Shown: positions 10,389-20,626, numbered from the stretch's first letter. The stretch: DNA of 64,000 bases from Ophiodon elongatus (GCA_016806645.1 JACSYO010001630.1:1064229-1128228), one strand, 5' to 3'. The notes: generated from the letters alone by a model not told the origin. Made by a program: numbers and translations.

Positions 10389-13290
10389 GTGATCCCACCC
10401 GATGCTGACGCATACCGTCACGTCACCGCTAGACGCGGTCTAAGTGACGTCTCAGTGTTAACCAGCCTGTTGGAATCTATGTATCTTGAGCCCTCGGAGC
10501 AGGAAGATCCACAGCCTGAGGACGATGAGGATGGTGAGGCGATGGTGCTCAGGGAACAGCTTCAGGACCTCCAGTTAAAGGTGGACACCCTCGAGAATCG
10601 ACTCAAGGATGCAGTGGATAGCACACTCAACCGGGAAGAGGGGCTCAGGGCCGCCATTGAGACCATGGCGGAGGCGACTAAGGGGTATGTCGACGCCAGG
10701 CTGCAAGGCTTCGATCGGGCCATAGTGGCTTGTTTGCAGCGGAGGGATGCACGGTGGGGACAAGAGCTGAAAAAGGCCCACAGCAAAAGTCGTCTCTCTT
10801 GGAAGCCTGCCAGTTTTTCCACTCCAGCAGGGCCTATGCCAGACGGCCGGCACAGACCCGGAGGAGATACTGCCTGCTCATCCTTGCCGGCAGCGACAGC
10901 CAAGTTGCCTATTAGACTGGAGTTTCCCCAGTTTGGTGAATCAAGAGGTTCCACGGATGTCACGGACTTCATTGAGCAGTGCGAGAATTTTCTCGTCCTC
11001 AGACCCTTGAGTGACCCTGAACTCTTAGGCACGCTCAATGCGGTCCTAAAGGGGCCAGCACGGAGCTGGTGGTTAGCTGCCCGCAGCAAAATATCTAATT
11101 GGGTAAAGTTCAAAGGCGCTTTCCTTGAAGCTTTCCTACCCACGGACTATCAGTCTGAGATTGAGGAGCAACTGCGCACAAATGTGCAGGCACCTACCCA
11201 GTGCCTGAGGGACTTTGCCTATGACCATCGTGCGCTCTGCCTGAAATGGAGACCCGAGATGGCGGAGGAAGAGATGGTGCGGCGAATCCTCAGGGCCTGT
11301 AACCCGAGGTTGGCAAGTGGTCTGCGCGGCATCGTCACCACAGTGGACCAGGTGGTCAAGGTGGGCTCCCTGATCGAAAAAGACTGGAGTAACTCCAAGG
11401 ATTATTGGAATCGGGTACAACAGACCACTTCCCCAGACCGCACTGCCAGAAAACCCAACAAGAAACCTGAACATGGTCAAGGCCGTGGGCACGGCGGGGA
11501 TGTAGCCGCGGTGCTGGGTGTTCCAACTCTCCTGGTGGTACCGATAGGGATCCGGGGCTTACAAGGTGATGCCGTCCTTGACTCGGGGTGCACTTACTCC
11601 TTGATGAGTAGAACGCTGTGGAGTAGCATAAGGAAAGCAGGGGAGACACTAGGTGCGAGCGAAGTTCCTAAATTTATCATGGCCAACGGGCAAGAGAACA
11701 AGGCAATAGGCAAAACTGCCTTGCTCCTTATTCTCCATGATTTCCCCGTAACCGTCAGCATACATGTGCTCGGGGACGACCAGCTATGCATGCCTTTACT
11801 GCTCGGTCTGGACTTCATGTGTGCAAGCCAAATCGTCTTAAAACCACACCTGAGAAGATATGCCATGCCCGGGGGAAAAGAGTATAGGTTCTTACCCAAG
11901 ACCCGTGATGCACTGAAATGGGGACATGCAGAGCCTGCCGTCAACTTTTACATGGCTGTGAGGGAAGACTCCAGCATCGATCAGCCTGCAATTCCCCTGT
12001 GGGAGGCTCAACCGGAGGTGGTCAGGCCCCTGTTGCAGAAGTGGTCTACAGTGTGGACGGAGTCCACTGGGGCCACCGATGTCATAAATCATAAGATCTG
12101 GACCACGGATGAGCTGCCATTGCGAAGAAGGGCTTACAGAGTGTCACCCCAAAAGCAAGCAGTCATTGAGGAACAACTGCAGAAAATGCTAAGCAATGGT
12201 GTCATTGAACCATCCTCTTCTGCGTGGGCCTCCCCAGTAGTTTTAACCCCGAGGAAAGATGGAACACCTCATTTTTGTGTGGACTACAGGGGAATTAACG
12301 CTAAGACCCACCATGACGCCTATCCCATGCTGCTGGTGCATGAAATTTTGGAGTCCTTGCAGGGTGCCCGGTACTTTAGCTCCCTGGATCTCCAGAGTGG
12401 CTATTGGCAGGTGGCGATGGATGTGGAGAGCAAGCAGAAGACCGCCATGATCACCCATCTCGGCCTATTCCAATTTAAGGTCATGCCATTCGGGTTGCGA
12501 AATGCAGGCGCCACCTTCCAGAGGCTGATGGAAAGGGTGCTGGGGGAGTTGAAGGGCAAGATCTGCTTCGTCTACATAGACGATATTATCATCTTCTCTC
12601 AGACCCAAGAGCAACACCTGAGGGACCTCGATGCAGTGTTACACAAACTCCACCAGGCCCGTCTAACCCTGAATGTGAAAAAATGCCATCTTGTCCAGAC
12701 TCAACTCACCTTCCTGGGTCATGTAGTCTCTGGCAAAGGAGTGGAAGTGGACCCCGCGAAGGTGGATGCCATCACGGCCTACCCAGCTCCCACGGATTTG
12801 AAAAGTCTGCAAAGGTTCCTGGGTTTAGTCGGCTGGTACCACAAGTTCATTCCTAGGTTGGCTGACATTGGGGCCCCACTCAATAACCTCAAGAAGAAAG
12901 GGGTGTTGTGGGAGTGGACCACGCATTGTCAGGCTGCCTTTGAACAGCTTAAGGAGTTGTTGCAGGAACCACCGGTGCTGGCTCAGCCGAGGCCCCACCT
13001 TGCTTTTCAAGTTCACTGTGACACTAGTGATGTAGGTCTTGGAGCCGTCCTGATGCAGGCCATGGAGGGAGACGAAAGGGCCATCGCCTTTGCGTCAAGG
13101 GCTCTCCAGGGTGCTGAATTGAGGTATTCCACCTCTGAGAAGGAATGCCTGGTGTGGGCAGTGGAGAAGTGGCGTCATTTCCTAGAAGGGGAAACGTTCG
13201 ATGTATTTACAGACCACAGTGCTCTGGCATGGGCATTCAACTGTCCCAAGGCATCGACGCGGCTCACCAGATGGACTTCTCTTTCCATGT
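10389..13290 (+). pseudogene. Gypsy gag-protease-RT-RNase H polyprotein
   Basis: One open frame spans about 960 codons. The frame opens at a GTG; the first in-frame ATG is 10479. Order: acidic coiled-coil N-terminus (about 10500-10740), gag capsid domain (about 10910-11400), a basic linker without a CCHC knuckle, protease with the active-site motif LDSGCTYS (about 11575), RT with the catalytic YIDD (about 12570), and RNase H with a TDHSAL motif (about 13210). Near 13275-13290 a small indel throws the end of RNase H out of frame: FSFHVHYKKG and PDALSRAP are read in another frame (13145-13429). Catalytic motifs are intact, so this is a recently disabled copy. Confidence 0.9.
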
Positions 13291-13429
13291 TCATTATAAG
13301 AAGGGTTGCTGTAACATTGTTCCGGATGCGCTGTCCCGCGCACCACCCCCACCACAAGGAAGTAGCGTGTGTGTAGCTGTCGCCAAATCTCACTGGTCTG
13401 ATTTTACCCAGTTCCCTTCAGGACATTGA
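13145..13429 (+). pseudogene. Gypsy RNase H end/linker in shifted frame
   Basis: From about 13285 this frame carries FSFHVHYKKGCCNIVPDALS, the standard RNase H-to-integrase junction of Ty3/Gypsy pol. It then runs into a stop at 13427. The integrase continues in a third frame from about 13400 (LQDIEEAQQTDSLCQELG), so a second indel lies near 13400. Only the part after 13285 is meaningful. Confidence 0.8.
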
Positions 13430-14310
13430 AGAGGCTCAGCAGACGGACTCTTTATGTCAAGAGCTTGGTCAAACCGTTTGCCAGCCCACCCCCGGTCGCA
13501 TACATTATCAACTGCAGCAAGGAGTGTTGTACCGGGACGTACCTTCAAAGTACGGAGGATTCAACTACCAGTTGGTTGTTCCGGCTGTGCTAGCCCCAGA
13601 GTTTCTGGCTTACTTCCATGATAGCCCCTTTGGTGGGCATTTAGGAAGGATGAAGACGCTCTTAAAGATCCTGGAGGTGGCATGGTGGCCAACAGTCTGT
13701 AAGGACGTTTGGAGCCACGTCCGTACCTGTCAGACGTGTCAGCAATACAAAGGCTCTAATAACAAGCCAGCAGGTCAGCTCCAGACTACAGAGGTCAAAG
13801 AACCCGGAGAGATGATAGGTGTGGACTTCATGGGACCGTTCCCACTCAGCAAGGCCCGGAATTCGGTCCTAATGGTAGTGGTGGACTATTTTAGTAAATG
13901 GGTGGAGCTTTTCGCGCTAAAGGACGCCAAAACTCCAAAGGTCTGTCAGATCCTAAAAAATGACATCTTCACCCGTTGGGGAGTGCCAGCGTACCTGGTC
14001 TCAGATAGGGGACCCCAATTCACAAGCCAGCTAATGTCTAGCATGTGTGAGACCTGGGGCGTGGCGCAAAAGCTCACTACGGCATACCATCCCCAGACCA
14101 ATCTGACAGAGAGGGTCAACAGGACACTGAAAACCATGATTGTCTCTTTTGTAGGGGACCACCATCAAGACTGGGACCGTTGGTTGCCTGAATTCCGGTT
14201 GGCTATCAACACAGCAGTACATGAGACCACCGGCGTGACCCCTGCGGTGTTAGCCATGGGCCGCAAACTCAAAGGGCCGTTGGAGCGTCTTGTACACCCC
14301 TGCACCCAAC
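13405..14310 (+). pseudogene. Gypsy integrase, core and zinc-binding domain
   Basis: The N-terminal HHCC domain is visible as H-x-H upstream (FHDSPFGGHLGRMKT) with CQTCQQ at about 13725. The catalytic core has the Asp in VDFMGPF (about 13825), the second Asp in VSDRGPQF (about 14005) and the Glu in NLTERVNRTLK (about 14105). All three catalytic residues are kept. The frame ends out of register at 14300-14345, in a run of ac dinucleotides, before the C-terminal domain. Confidence 0.9.
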
Positions 14311-14344
14311 ACATTGACATACCACATATTACACACACACGCCC

Positions 14345-14651
14345 AGATGCTGAAGGAGGTTGAAAGACATATTGTTGTGGCCAAAGCTAGACAAGCCAGG
14401 TACTATAATGCACATCGCAGAGATGTACACTTTGCGGTTGGTGATCTGGTCTGGATTAGGTCACACCCACTGTCTAAAGCCTCAGACAAATTCTCTGCCA
14501 AATTTGCACCCAGATGGTCCGGGCCTGTCAGGGTAGAGAAGAAGTTAGGTCCTATAAACTACCGTGTTCAATGGTTGACTGGTAAGATGAAAGTGGACAG
14601 TGTAAATGTGGTTGACATGAAACCCTACTATGGTCCCGATAAGCCGCTGGC
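14345..14651 (+). pseudogene. Gypsy integrase C-terminal domain
   Basis: This continues the integrase in a new frame with AQMLKEVERHI, then GDLVWIRSHPLS, KFAPRWSGPVRV and INYRVQW. That is the SH3-like C-terminal domain of Ty3/Gypsy integrases. No chromodomain follows. The frame ends at the polypurine tract. It is separated from the core by a third indel, next to the acacacac run at 14330. Confidence 0.85.
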
Positions 14652-14670
14652 TGGGGGTGGGGGGGGGCAA
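14652..14670 (+). other. Gypsy polypurine tract
   Basis: G-rich tract (gggggtgggggggggcaa) directly upstream of the 3' LTR. It is the expected primer for plus-strand synthesis. Confidence 0.85.
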
Positions 14671-15458
14671 TGTAATGGTCGCATATGTCCATCCCTGGGT
14701 ACCTATAAAGGGGAAACGCAATTTGTGTTTGTTTGCCGTTATATTGTACTGGTAGGGATTATCAGTAGCCATAAGAGAAGCATAGGAGGAATTGGGGTAT
14801 TTTGTTGTTGTTGTTATCATGTATATTGTTACTCGCGGGTATAAAATGTGTCGGGGGGGAAGTGACGCGAGAGGGGTGTGTGTGTGTGTGAAGCGCGCAG
14901 ACAGCGGAAGGAGTGGAGGATTCAGTGGACTCGGCCAGCCTAGGATTCCGGCGACTGCTCGGTGGTAGAGCGGGAGTGTACTTTCCCTTTGGATTACAAA
15001 CCGGAGTCTGCGCCGGAGTACGGCGCGTCGGGCCCACCAGCTGATCCGGACGGTTGGTGAGAAAGCGTTCGTTCCGAGCGCAAGGAGCGGCGGCGGCTCG
15101 CCACGCTTCCGCCTGTCCGTTGACTTTGTTTGCCGGCTTGGGGGATTATTTTGCTGTTGGACTTTTCGGGGTTATTGGGGGACTTTGGGATTGGGGGGAT
15201 TTGAGGTGTAGTTTGAGAGGGGTTATTGTTTGTTAATTGTGTATTGCGCCGGAGCCCCGCGGTGCCTTTTTGTCTGTTTGTTTCATCAATTACATTTTGG
15301 GTTACAACTGACTGCTGTTTCGTTTATCGATTGTATCGGCCCTTTTTGGTATTTGTTTCACATAAATAGCGTGCACCTAACGTCAGATCCGCCCGTCCCT
15401 TTTGAATTTAGCGTTGTGCTTTTCCCCTTCAGTTTGATGAGGAGGGCGAATTGTTACA
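14671..15458 (+). mobile_element. 3' LTR of the Gypsy element
   Basis: 788 bp with the same TG start and CA end as the 5' LTR. It contains the segment missing from the 5' LTR (about 14970-15096) and lacks a 9-bp tgttttgtc-type unit present there. It is followed by aaact at 15459-15463. Confidence 0.92.
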
Positions 15459-15670
15459 AAACTGTAGAAGTGGTTGTAACAAGACTAGTAGTTTCAGCAG
15501 CAGCAGAAGTATCAGTGGTGCAGAGGAAACTATTCCATCAACAATATTAGTAGAAGAAGTAGTAGCAGCAGTAGTACTAGTTGAAATAACAGTAGTATGA
15601 GTAGAAGTAGTAGTAGTAGTAGTAGTAGTAATACTAGGAGCAGTAGTCAGAGTATTAGTAAGAGCATTAA
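15459..15670 (+). repeat. GTA-rich repeat family, continuation of unit A
   Basis: Resumes the repeat interrupted by the Gypsy element (gtagaagtggttgtaac) and runs into interrupted GTA/GCA triplets. The junction text gaagctaaact + gtagaagtggttg is found uninterrupted at about 18578-18604, confirming the empty site. Confidence 0.8.
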
Positions 15671-15901
15671 GTATTTAATTAAAACATCGTTAGTTTCATG
15701 TTAAAATCCATGGGGCTTTTATTTTGAAAGGGCAGACAGAAAGGAGAAGTTACAATGCCTTTAACTGAATATATCTAAGTTATTTGTGTATGTGTGTGTG
15801 CGCGTGTGTCAGTGTGTGTGTCAAACTGCAGTAATTAGATCATATCAATCACCTGAGTGCCTGCCAACATCAAAGGTTGCCATAGTGATAACTTCAAAGG
15901 A

Positions 15902-15976
15902 TGTGTACAGATTGTAAAGCCCTCTGAGGGAAATTTGTGATTTTGGGCTATACAAAATAAATTCAATTCAATTCAA
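15902..15976 (+). mobile_element. L2-type LINE 3' tail fragment
   Basis: tgtgtacagattgtaaagcc then ttttgggctatacaaaataa, ending in (attca)n. This is the plus-strand version of the tail at 20167 and 4276. No coding part is present. Confidence 0.75.
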
Positions 15977-16442
15977 AGAGACTACAGTTCCAGAGGCTTA
16001 ACATCAATTCAAACCTGTCGAACTATCTCAAAACTCAGATAACCGTAGCTCCTATTGCTTCAATATCAGCCCTGGAGAGGAAGGACGACTTGATGAACAG
16101 ATAATGTGAGAATTGGGTCTGTAGTGTAAGAAATGTGGCTTTTTATGGCAACGTAGAAATCAGGTATGGTTGTCTGTGCGAGATCTTTTTGGAGAAAGGG
16201 TTAACATGGGTCTCTATGGAGCAGAGAGATGGATTTCCTCTCACTTTCAGGCTGCTGTAGCCAAATGTGTGGATCTGTTGGATTCCGTCGTCATATGTGT
16301 ACGACAAGCACAATATTAGCTACATTTGTATCTGCAAATGATGCCTGAATAGTGAAAAAGTGTTTTTTCACAAGATTCTGAAGCTCCACTCTGCGATGAA
16401 ATCACGCACTGTGAGCTGCGAAATACATACCCATTATAAAGT
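15977..16442. other. No gene seen
   Basis: AT-rich spacer with no recognised motif. Confidence 0.5.
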
Positions 16443-16502
16443 CAGATATGTATTATATCTTTTATAGAGTTCAAAAAGCATAAAAGATATCATACATATC
16501 TG
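16443..16502. repeat. 23-bp inverted repeat with 14-nt loop
   Basis: The arms at 16443-16465 and 16480-16502 pair with a single mismatch. The predicted stem is long and AT-rich, in the size range of a small hairpin RNA precursor, but there is no other evidence of expression. Confidence 0.7.
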
Positions 16503-16731
16503 AATCATACAGTAATAGTTGAAGATGGTCAACATTTAAAATGTTAAATGGTGTCTATAGCTGAAAGAATACAGAACCTTTACGCTTTTAAAGTTTAAGA
16601 AGTTTAAGAGGATTTGAAGATTTTCTCCATATCCCATTCAAAATAAAAATCATAAAAAACTTAATAATTCAAAACGTTTAAAGGTTAGAAACATGAAAGG
16701 TCATAGCCCTCTCCTGAAAGAGCTGAAGAAC

Positions 16732-16769
16732 ATAATTGTTGGAATGATTAACAGCATTCCAACAATTAT
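16732..16769. repeat. Perfect 15-bp inverted repeat
   Basis: The arms ataattgttggaatg (16732-16746) and cattccaacaattat (16755-16769) flank an 8-nt loop. It sits at the start of the GTA-rich block that follows. Confidence 0.8.
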
Positions 16770-17085
16770 AGTTGTGGTAGTCGTAGCAGAAGCAATAGTA
16801 TCAGTGGTGTAGTAGAAGAAACCGTTCCATCAGCAATAATAGTACTAGCAGCAGCAACAGTATTAGTAGTTGTAGTAGTGGCAGAAGCAAGAGCAGCAGC
16901 AGCAGCAGCTGTAGCAGTAGTAGTAGCAGCAGGATCTGAAGTAATAGCAGCAGTAGCAATAGTAGTAGTATTAGTAGTAGTAGTACCAGCTGCAAGAGTA
17001 ATAGGAGCAGCATTAGTACCAGGAATTGCAATAGCAGCGAGGAGTAGCAGCAGGGATAGTCGTAAAAGTAGCAGTAGTCTCAATG
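16770..17085 (+). repeat. Interrupted GTA/GCA triplet block
   Basis: Long imperfect trinucleotide tract. The start (agaagcaatagtatcagtgg, then gttccatcagcaa) matches 15515-15545 and 18645-18685, so it belongs to the same GTA-rich family. Open frames on both strands here are low-complexity by-products. Confidence 0.8.
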
Positions 17086-17439
17086 CTGTTGCAAGTATGA
17101 AGCAGACAATGACCTCATTATGAATATTTTGTATTTGTTTACATTTAGATTATCATTTTGTAAATCAACAATTTTGAAGTAATTAACACAGTAAGGAACA
17201 TGAGTATTAGCAGCAATAAATAATAAACCATATAAAAAATATAACATACAGACATGACTAATATATTGCTCATACATCAATAGAAATCACTATATTTCAA
17301 AGCGGAAAAAAATAGTAAATATAACTAGAAAATGCATTTCCTGCTGAAAATGCATTTGAATGCTGAAAGCTGAAATATAAAAAAAAAAAATGAAAAAATA
17401 CCTGAAAATACAAAAAAGGGAAACTACTTACGGTCTTGA
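17086..17439. other. No gene seen
   Basis: AT-rich spacer between triplet block and the next repeat unit. Confidence 0.5.
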
Positions 17440-17529
17440 AGCCCTAAAGAATTGAACTGAACTGCTGAAAAACCTTGTAGTTAAAATGTATAACTGGAAA
17501 ATTTGGAAGCAAAACTGCATCATCTAAAG
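17440..17529 (+). repeat. GTA-rich repeat family, unit B (left part)
   Basis: Matches the ctgctaaaaaacctggtagttg and ggaagttgaactgcatta stretches of unit A. It is interrupted at 17530 by a hAT insertion and resumes at 18365. Confidence 0.65.
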
Positions 17530-17789
17530 CAGCAATTTTCAACCACTGTGCCGTGAGAGATCGTCAGGTGGGAAAATGTCCAATTTCACTTAATCGGTCC
17601 AAAAAAATATAATTTAGTTGCCGCAAATAATTTGCTATTGTTGAGCATCTGAGCCTGCAATATAGTGGCTGGCCTAGTAATGAAATACTCTCCATGCCAG
17701 TGGGTGGCCGTAGATAGCGCAATAATTACCGTGTTAATTTAAAATAGTAGAATTAAATAATGCGCGGGAGAGGTTGTGGTGAAGAACGG

Positions 17790-18281
17790 CGATTGAGAAA
17801 TATTTCAAAAAGAAAAATGCAGACTCTGAACTACTCAGCCTCATCTCGAGACGAAACACCGTCACTTAGGAACAGGGACTATTGTTTTCGCCTGCGCACA
17901 CAAACTGAGAAACGGGTAACTTTTATTAGGAAATCCACAAATGTGTCTGAGAAAGCTCTCAAAGCTAGCTATTTAGTAGCTGAATTGGTGGCTGTCGTGT
18001 TTTTAAATACACATAAGACGTGAGAACTGCTCTTAATTGTAACTCTTTATTCCACATTCTGTCTCCCCGATACCGGCTCTGCCCCAAGTTGTCCTTCTCA
18101 CCTGAATCCCCCCTGGGTCCTAAGTCCCTATAGTTTCTTACATCCATCAATTAAACATACATGAACATCAATGTACCAACATATTTATAACAAATACCAC
18201 AGTGGCCAAATCAAAAAGCCCACACACTGTGGCGGAAACATTAATACTACCTGCCTGCAAAGCCATTGTGAACGAGATGCA
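17790..18281 (+). pseudogene. ZBED5-like hAT transposase fragment, interrupted
   Basis: An early frame (about 17790-17870) contains a YF-K-ADSELLSLISRRNT-like stretch, then a shifted frame reads RVTFIRKSTNVSEKALKASY and LVAELVA up to 17992. On the far side of the solo LTR the frame resumes as KSKSPHTVAETLILPACK and IVNEM. The two sides are in register once the LTR and one copy of the 5-bp duplication are discounted. The family is the hAT group related to vertebrate ZBED5-like genes. The catalytic core is deleted after about 18281. Confidence 0.75.
17993..18201 (-). mobile_element. Solo LTR, 209 bp, inside the hAT
   Basis: Flanked by gtggc on both sides (17988-17992 and 18202-18206). On the minus strand it starts TGTGGTATTTG and ends ACACGACA, with AATAAA 60 bp from that end, as expected of a short LTR with a polyadenylation signal. 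The 5-bp TSD and TG/CA ends support an LTR; no internal region is present. The superfamily is unassigned, possibly Copia from the short length. Confidence 0.8.
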
Positions 18282-18364
18282 TTTTGTAACTTTTTTGGTT
18301 ATTGGCGTGGGATTTTTTTATTGTAAAAAATGTGCCGCGGCTCAAAAAAGGTTGAAAAACACTG

Positions 18365-18700
18365 CTCTAAAGAATCCAAGAGCTGAATTACAATCCAGGA
18401 AAAGCTGGAAACTAAACAATTTTACGGCCATAGTAATATTTGTAACAGTAGTAGTGGTAGTAGTAAAAATAACTGAGAAAATGTGGAAATTTAAAGTTAC
18501 TTTCCTGAAAAAATGTTAAAGCCCAAAAGCCAAGAACTGCACTGCTGAAAAAGCTAAAATACAATGCAGGAGAAACTGGAAGCTAAACTGTAGAAGTGGT
18601 TGTAACAATAGTTTCAGCAGCTGAAGTTTTAGTAGTAGTAGCAGAAGTATCAGTGGTGTAGTAGAAGAAACTGTTCCATCAGCAAGAGAGGGAGAGACAG
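18365..18700 (+). repeat. GTA-rich repeat family, unit B (right part)
   Basis: Repeats the series seen in unit A: ccaagagctgaattacaatc, gagaaaatgtggaaattta, gccaagaactgcactgctg, then gaaactggaagctaaactg and the triplet tract. It ends in a gagagg-type simple repeat where the Tx1 LINE begins. Confidence 0.7.
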
Positions 18701-19041
18701 AGGGAGAGAGAGGGAGATATTTTGATTTTTAAAAAACTTTATTTAAAAATAAGCATAACAGAACAAAACCTTGTTCTTATGACAATAAGTCCAACAAAAC
18801 AACAGTAACTTCATCTTCTATTAAAAAAGGAGTGTTAAATATGTGTCTCCAGACACAACATATCGCATCCCTGTATCACCATTTTTTAATAAAATCCTCG
18901 ATGTTGTTCATACTTTAAAAAAAAAAATCTAAAATCAATCCACACTCTGGCTTTGACCAATGACCTGAAGACAGGAAGTGCTTCCTGTCCTGCCCTCCAC
19001 CCTGCTCTTCCTGCTGCTGTATATTGCCAGTTTGGCCTCCC

Positions 19042-19413
19042 CTACCACCAGTTGAGTAACTGCCACTTTGAGGCGTTAACGTTCTTGTAGCGGACTCCTA
19101 AAATAAAAGTGGTCTGAGACCAGGTTTCACCAACCCTTCTAAAAACAATCGGCAGGGCATTAAAAAGACTAAAGAGTCTTTTGCAATCATAAAAACTGTG
19201 AAAAATGGTCTGCACTGCCTCACAAAAAGGACATTGATTAGAAACAGTGGGGTTAAGAACAGAGATAAAAGCATTGACAGCCACAGCACCATGTAAAATC
19301 CTCCACTGCAGGTCTCTAGTTCTCTTTTTTACAGGAGGGTTATATAAAACTCTCCAACCTGGTTTCACCCAAGAGTCCACCTCCAGCTTCTGTCTCCACA
19401 CGGTGTCTCCCAT
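19042..19413 (-). pseudogene. Tx1 ORF2 C-terminal zinc-binding region
   Basis: Carries DLQWRILHGAVAVNAFISVL, CPFC and FHSFYDCKRL followed by FILGVRY and KWQLLNWW. This Cys-His-Cys cluster is the zf-RVT type domain found at the end of Tx1-clade LINE proteins in fish. It is open for 123 codons and continues the upstream fragment (19505-19813) after a break near 19460. No RT catalytic motif is in this remnant. Confidence 0.85.
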
Positions 19414-19504
19414 TCAGTTTGTTCTTATTCAGCAGTTTTACACGCAGTGTAGACAGCTTTCCCTTTAGCTGTGTAAAGGTCCACCAGCTGACAGTCCGCC
19501 CAAC

Positions 19505-20160
19505 TCAATAATGGTCCAGAGACCCCCTGCCGGTCTGGAACGAAGCCCAGTTCCGGAAAGGGGTCCATGGAGTCTGCATCTCCTCTCCTTTGCTGTACTG
19601 CAGCATCCTACCCTCCTCCTCCGCCAGCCTCTCGGCCCACCTGGTCAGGATACTCCTGCTCTGCCGGATGGATTTCAGGCCAAGAAGCGACGCCAACGCA
19701 GGTGCGTCCGCCAGCCCAGGACCAGTTGCCTCCACCACTTTCCTCAGGGTGGTGGTCCCAGAGGAGCACAGCGTGCTGCTGAGACCTGGTGTCGTGTTGT
19801 CCTGTATGTCCATCCTGGCACCGTTAACCAGAGGTTCTTCCAGTAGCCAGTGCAGCGAGACAGCTGGCTCCAGTCTCTTCCATTTAAAAGAGCTCTACAG
19901 CTTAAAAAGGAGATAGTCCACACCGTTTTAAAAGATTAAAATCCATTAAGAAAGAGTGCAGCATCTACTCCTTCCTTAAAATACAGCTTGTCACGTCTCT
20001 CCACACCACATCTGTTGGACCTGTTAGATACTTTTGGATAAACTGGAACCTGAACGTTGCCACTCTGCTGTCGATGTGGACCAGACCGTGTCCCCCTTAC
20101 TTTTTTGATAAAAACAGTATACTCTGAGGGACCAAATGCAGCCTTTCCCAGAGAAAATCC
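19505..20160 (-). pseudogene. Tx1 ORF2 region between RT and zinc finger
   Basis: Two frames matter. 19505-19813 reads LRKVVEATGPGLADAPALAS and LLGLKS, a linker typical of Tx1 proteins. Upstream, about 19820-20160 carries degenerate pieces including LFEEPL-like (LLEEPLVNGARMD) and a stretch ending GPSEYTVFIKKVRGTRSGPH, with several stops. Everything upstream, including the RT palm and endonuclease, is missing where the L2 element adjoins. Confidence 0.75.
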
Positions 20161-20437
20161 ACCTAGATTAAATTTATTTTGTATAGCCCAAAATCACAAA
20201 TTTGCCTCAGATGGCTTTACAATCTGTACACATATGACATCCTCTGTCCCGGGACCTCACATCAGATCAGGAAAAACGAGGCAATGAGGCGAGAAAGCAC
20301 AAAGACTCCGGGGGAGGAAGTAGAGTTAGTAATGTGCATTGATAGAACATGAATTCATACAGAAGAAGAGAGAAAAGGAGAGAGGAGCTCAGTGTATCCT
20401 AAGATGCTACCGGCAGTCTAGGCCTTTAGCAGCATAT

Positions 20438-20626
20438 CTAGGCGCTGGACCAGGGCAAACCTGAGCCAGCCCTAACTATAAGCATTATCAAAGAGGAAAG
20501 TCTACTCTTAAATGTGGTGACAGTGTCTGCCCCCAAGACTGAAAGTGGAAGCTGGTTCCATAGAAGAGGAGCTTGATAGCCGAAGGCTCTGGCTCCCATC
20601 CTACTTTTTAAGACTATAGGAACCAC
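20438..20626 (-). pseudogene. L2 ORF2 C-terminus
   Basis: RMGARAFGYQAPLLWNQLPL and TVTTFKSRLSSLI match the conserved end of L2-clade LINE proteins (GDRAFS.AAP.LWNSLP type). Open for 62 codons up to the 3' UTR. It is separated from the RT by indels and stops at 20640-21240. Confidence 0.8.

Larger units (their letters stand above)
9267..15458 (+). mobile_element. Complete Ty3/Gypsy LTR retrotransposon, 6.2 kb
   Basis: Two LTRs (9267-9933 and 14671-15458) begin TGTAATGG and end TTGTTACA, with the 5-bp duplication aaact outside. The internal order is leader, gag, protease, RT, RNase H, integrase, polypurine tract. Integrase lies after RNase H, which fits Ty3/Gypsy rather than Copia. The LTRs differ by a handful of substitutions by eye, so the insertion is young, yet pol has three frame breaks. 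Confidence 0.93.
17530..18364 (+). mobile_element. hAT element (ZBED5-like), internally deleted
   Basis: Starts cagcaattttcaacc and ends ggttgaaaaacactg, imperfect hAT-type TIRs. Flanks are atctaaag (17522-17529) and ctctaaag (18365-18372), an 8-bp duplication with one mismatch. The interior holds transposase pieces and is itself interrupted by a solo LTR at 17993-18201. Confidence 0.85.
18722..20166 (-). mobile_element. L1-Tx1 clade LINE, 3' part
   Basis: Minus-strand LINE 3' portion. The 3' UTR includes a poly(A)-like signal (aataaagttttttaaaaatc, minus strand). The coding remnant extends to about 20160, where an L2 element begins. It abuts a (gagagg)n tract at 18690-18720 on its 3' side. 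Confidence 0.8.

Noticed and set aside
16766..17123. Open frames of Leu- or Ala/Val-rich proteins on both strands
   Set aside because: They are translations of an imperfect GTA/GCA triplet repeat; low complexity explains them.
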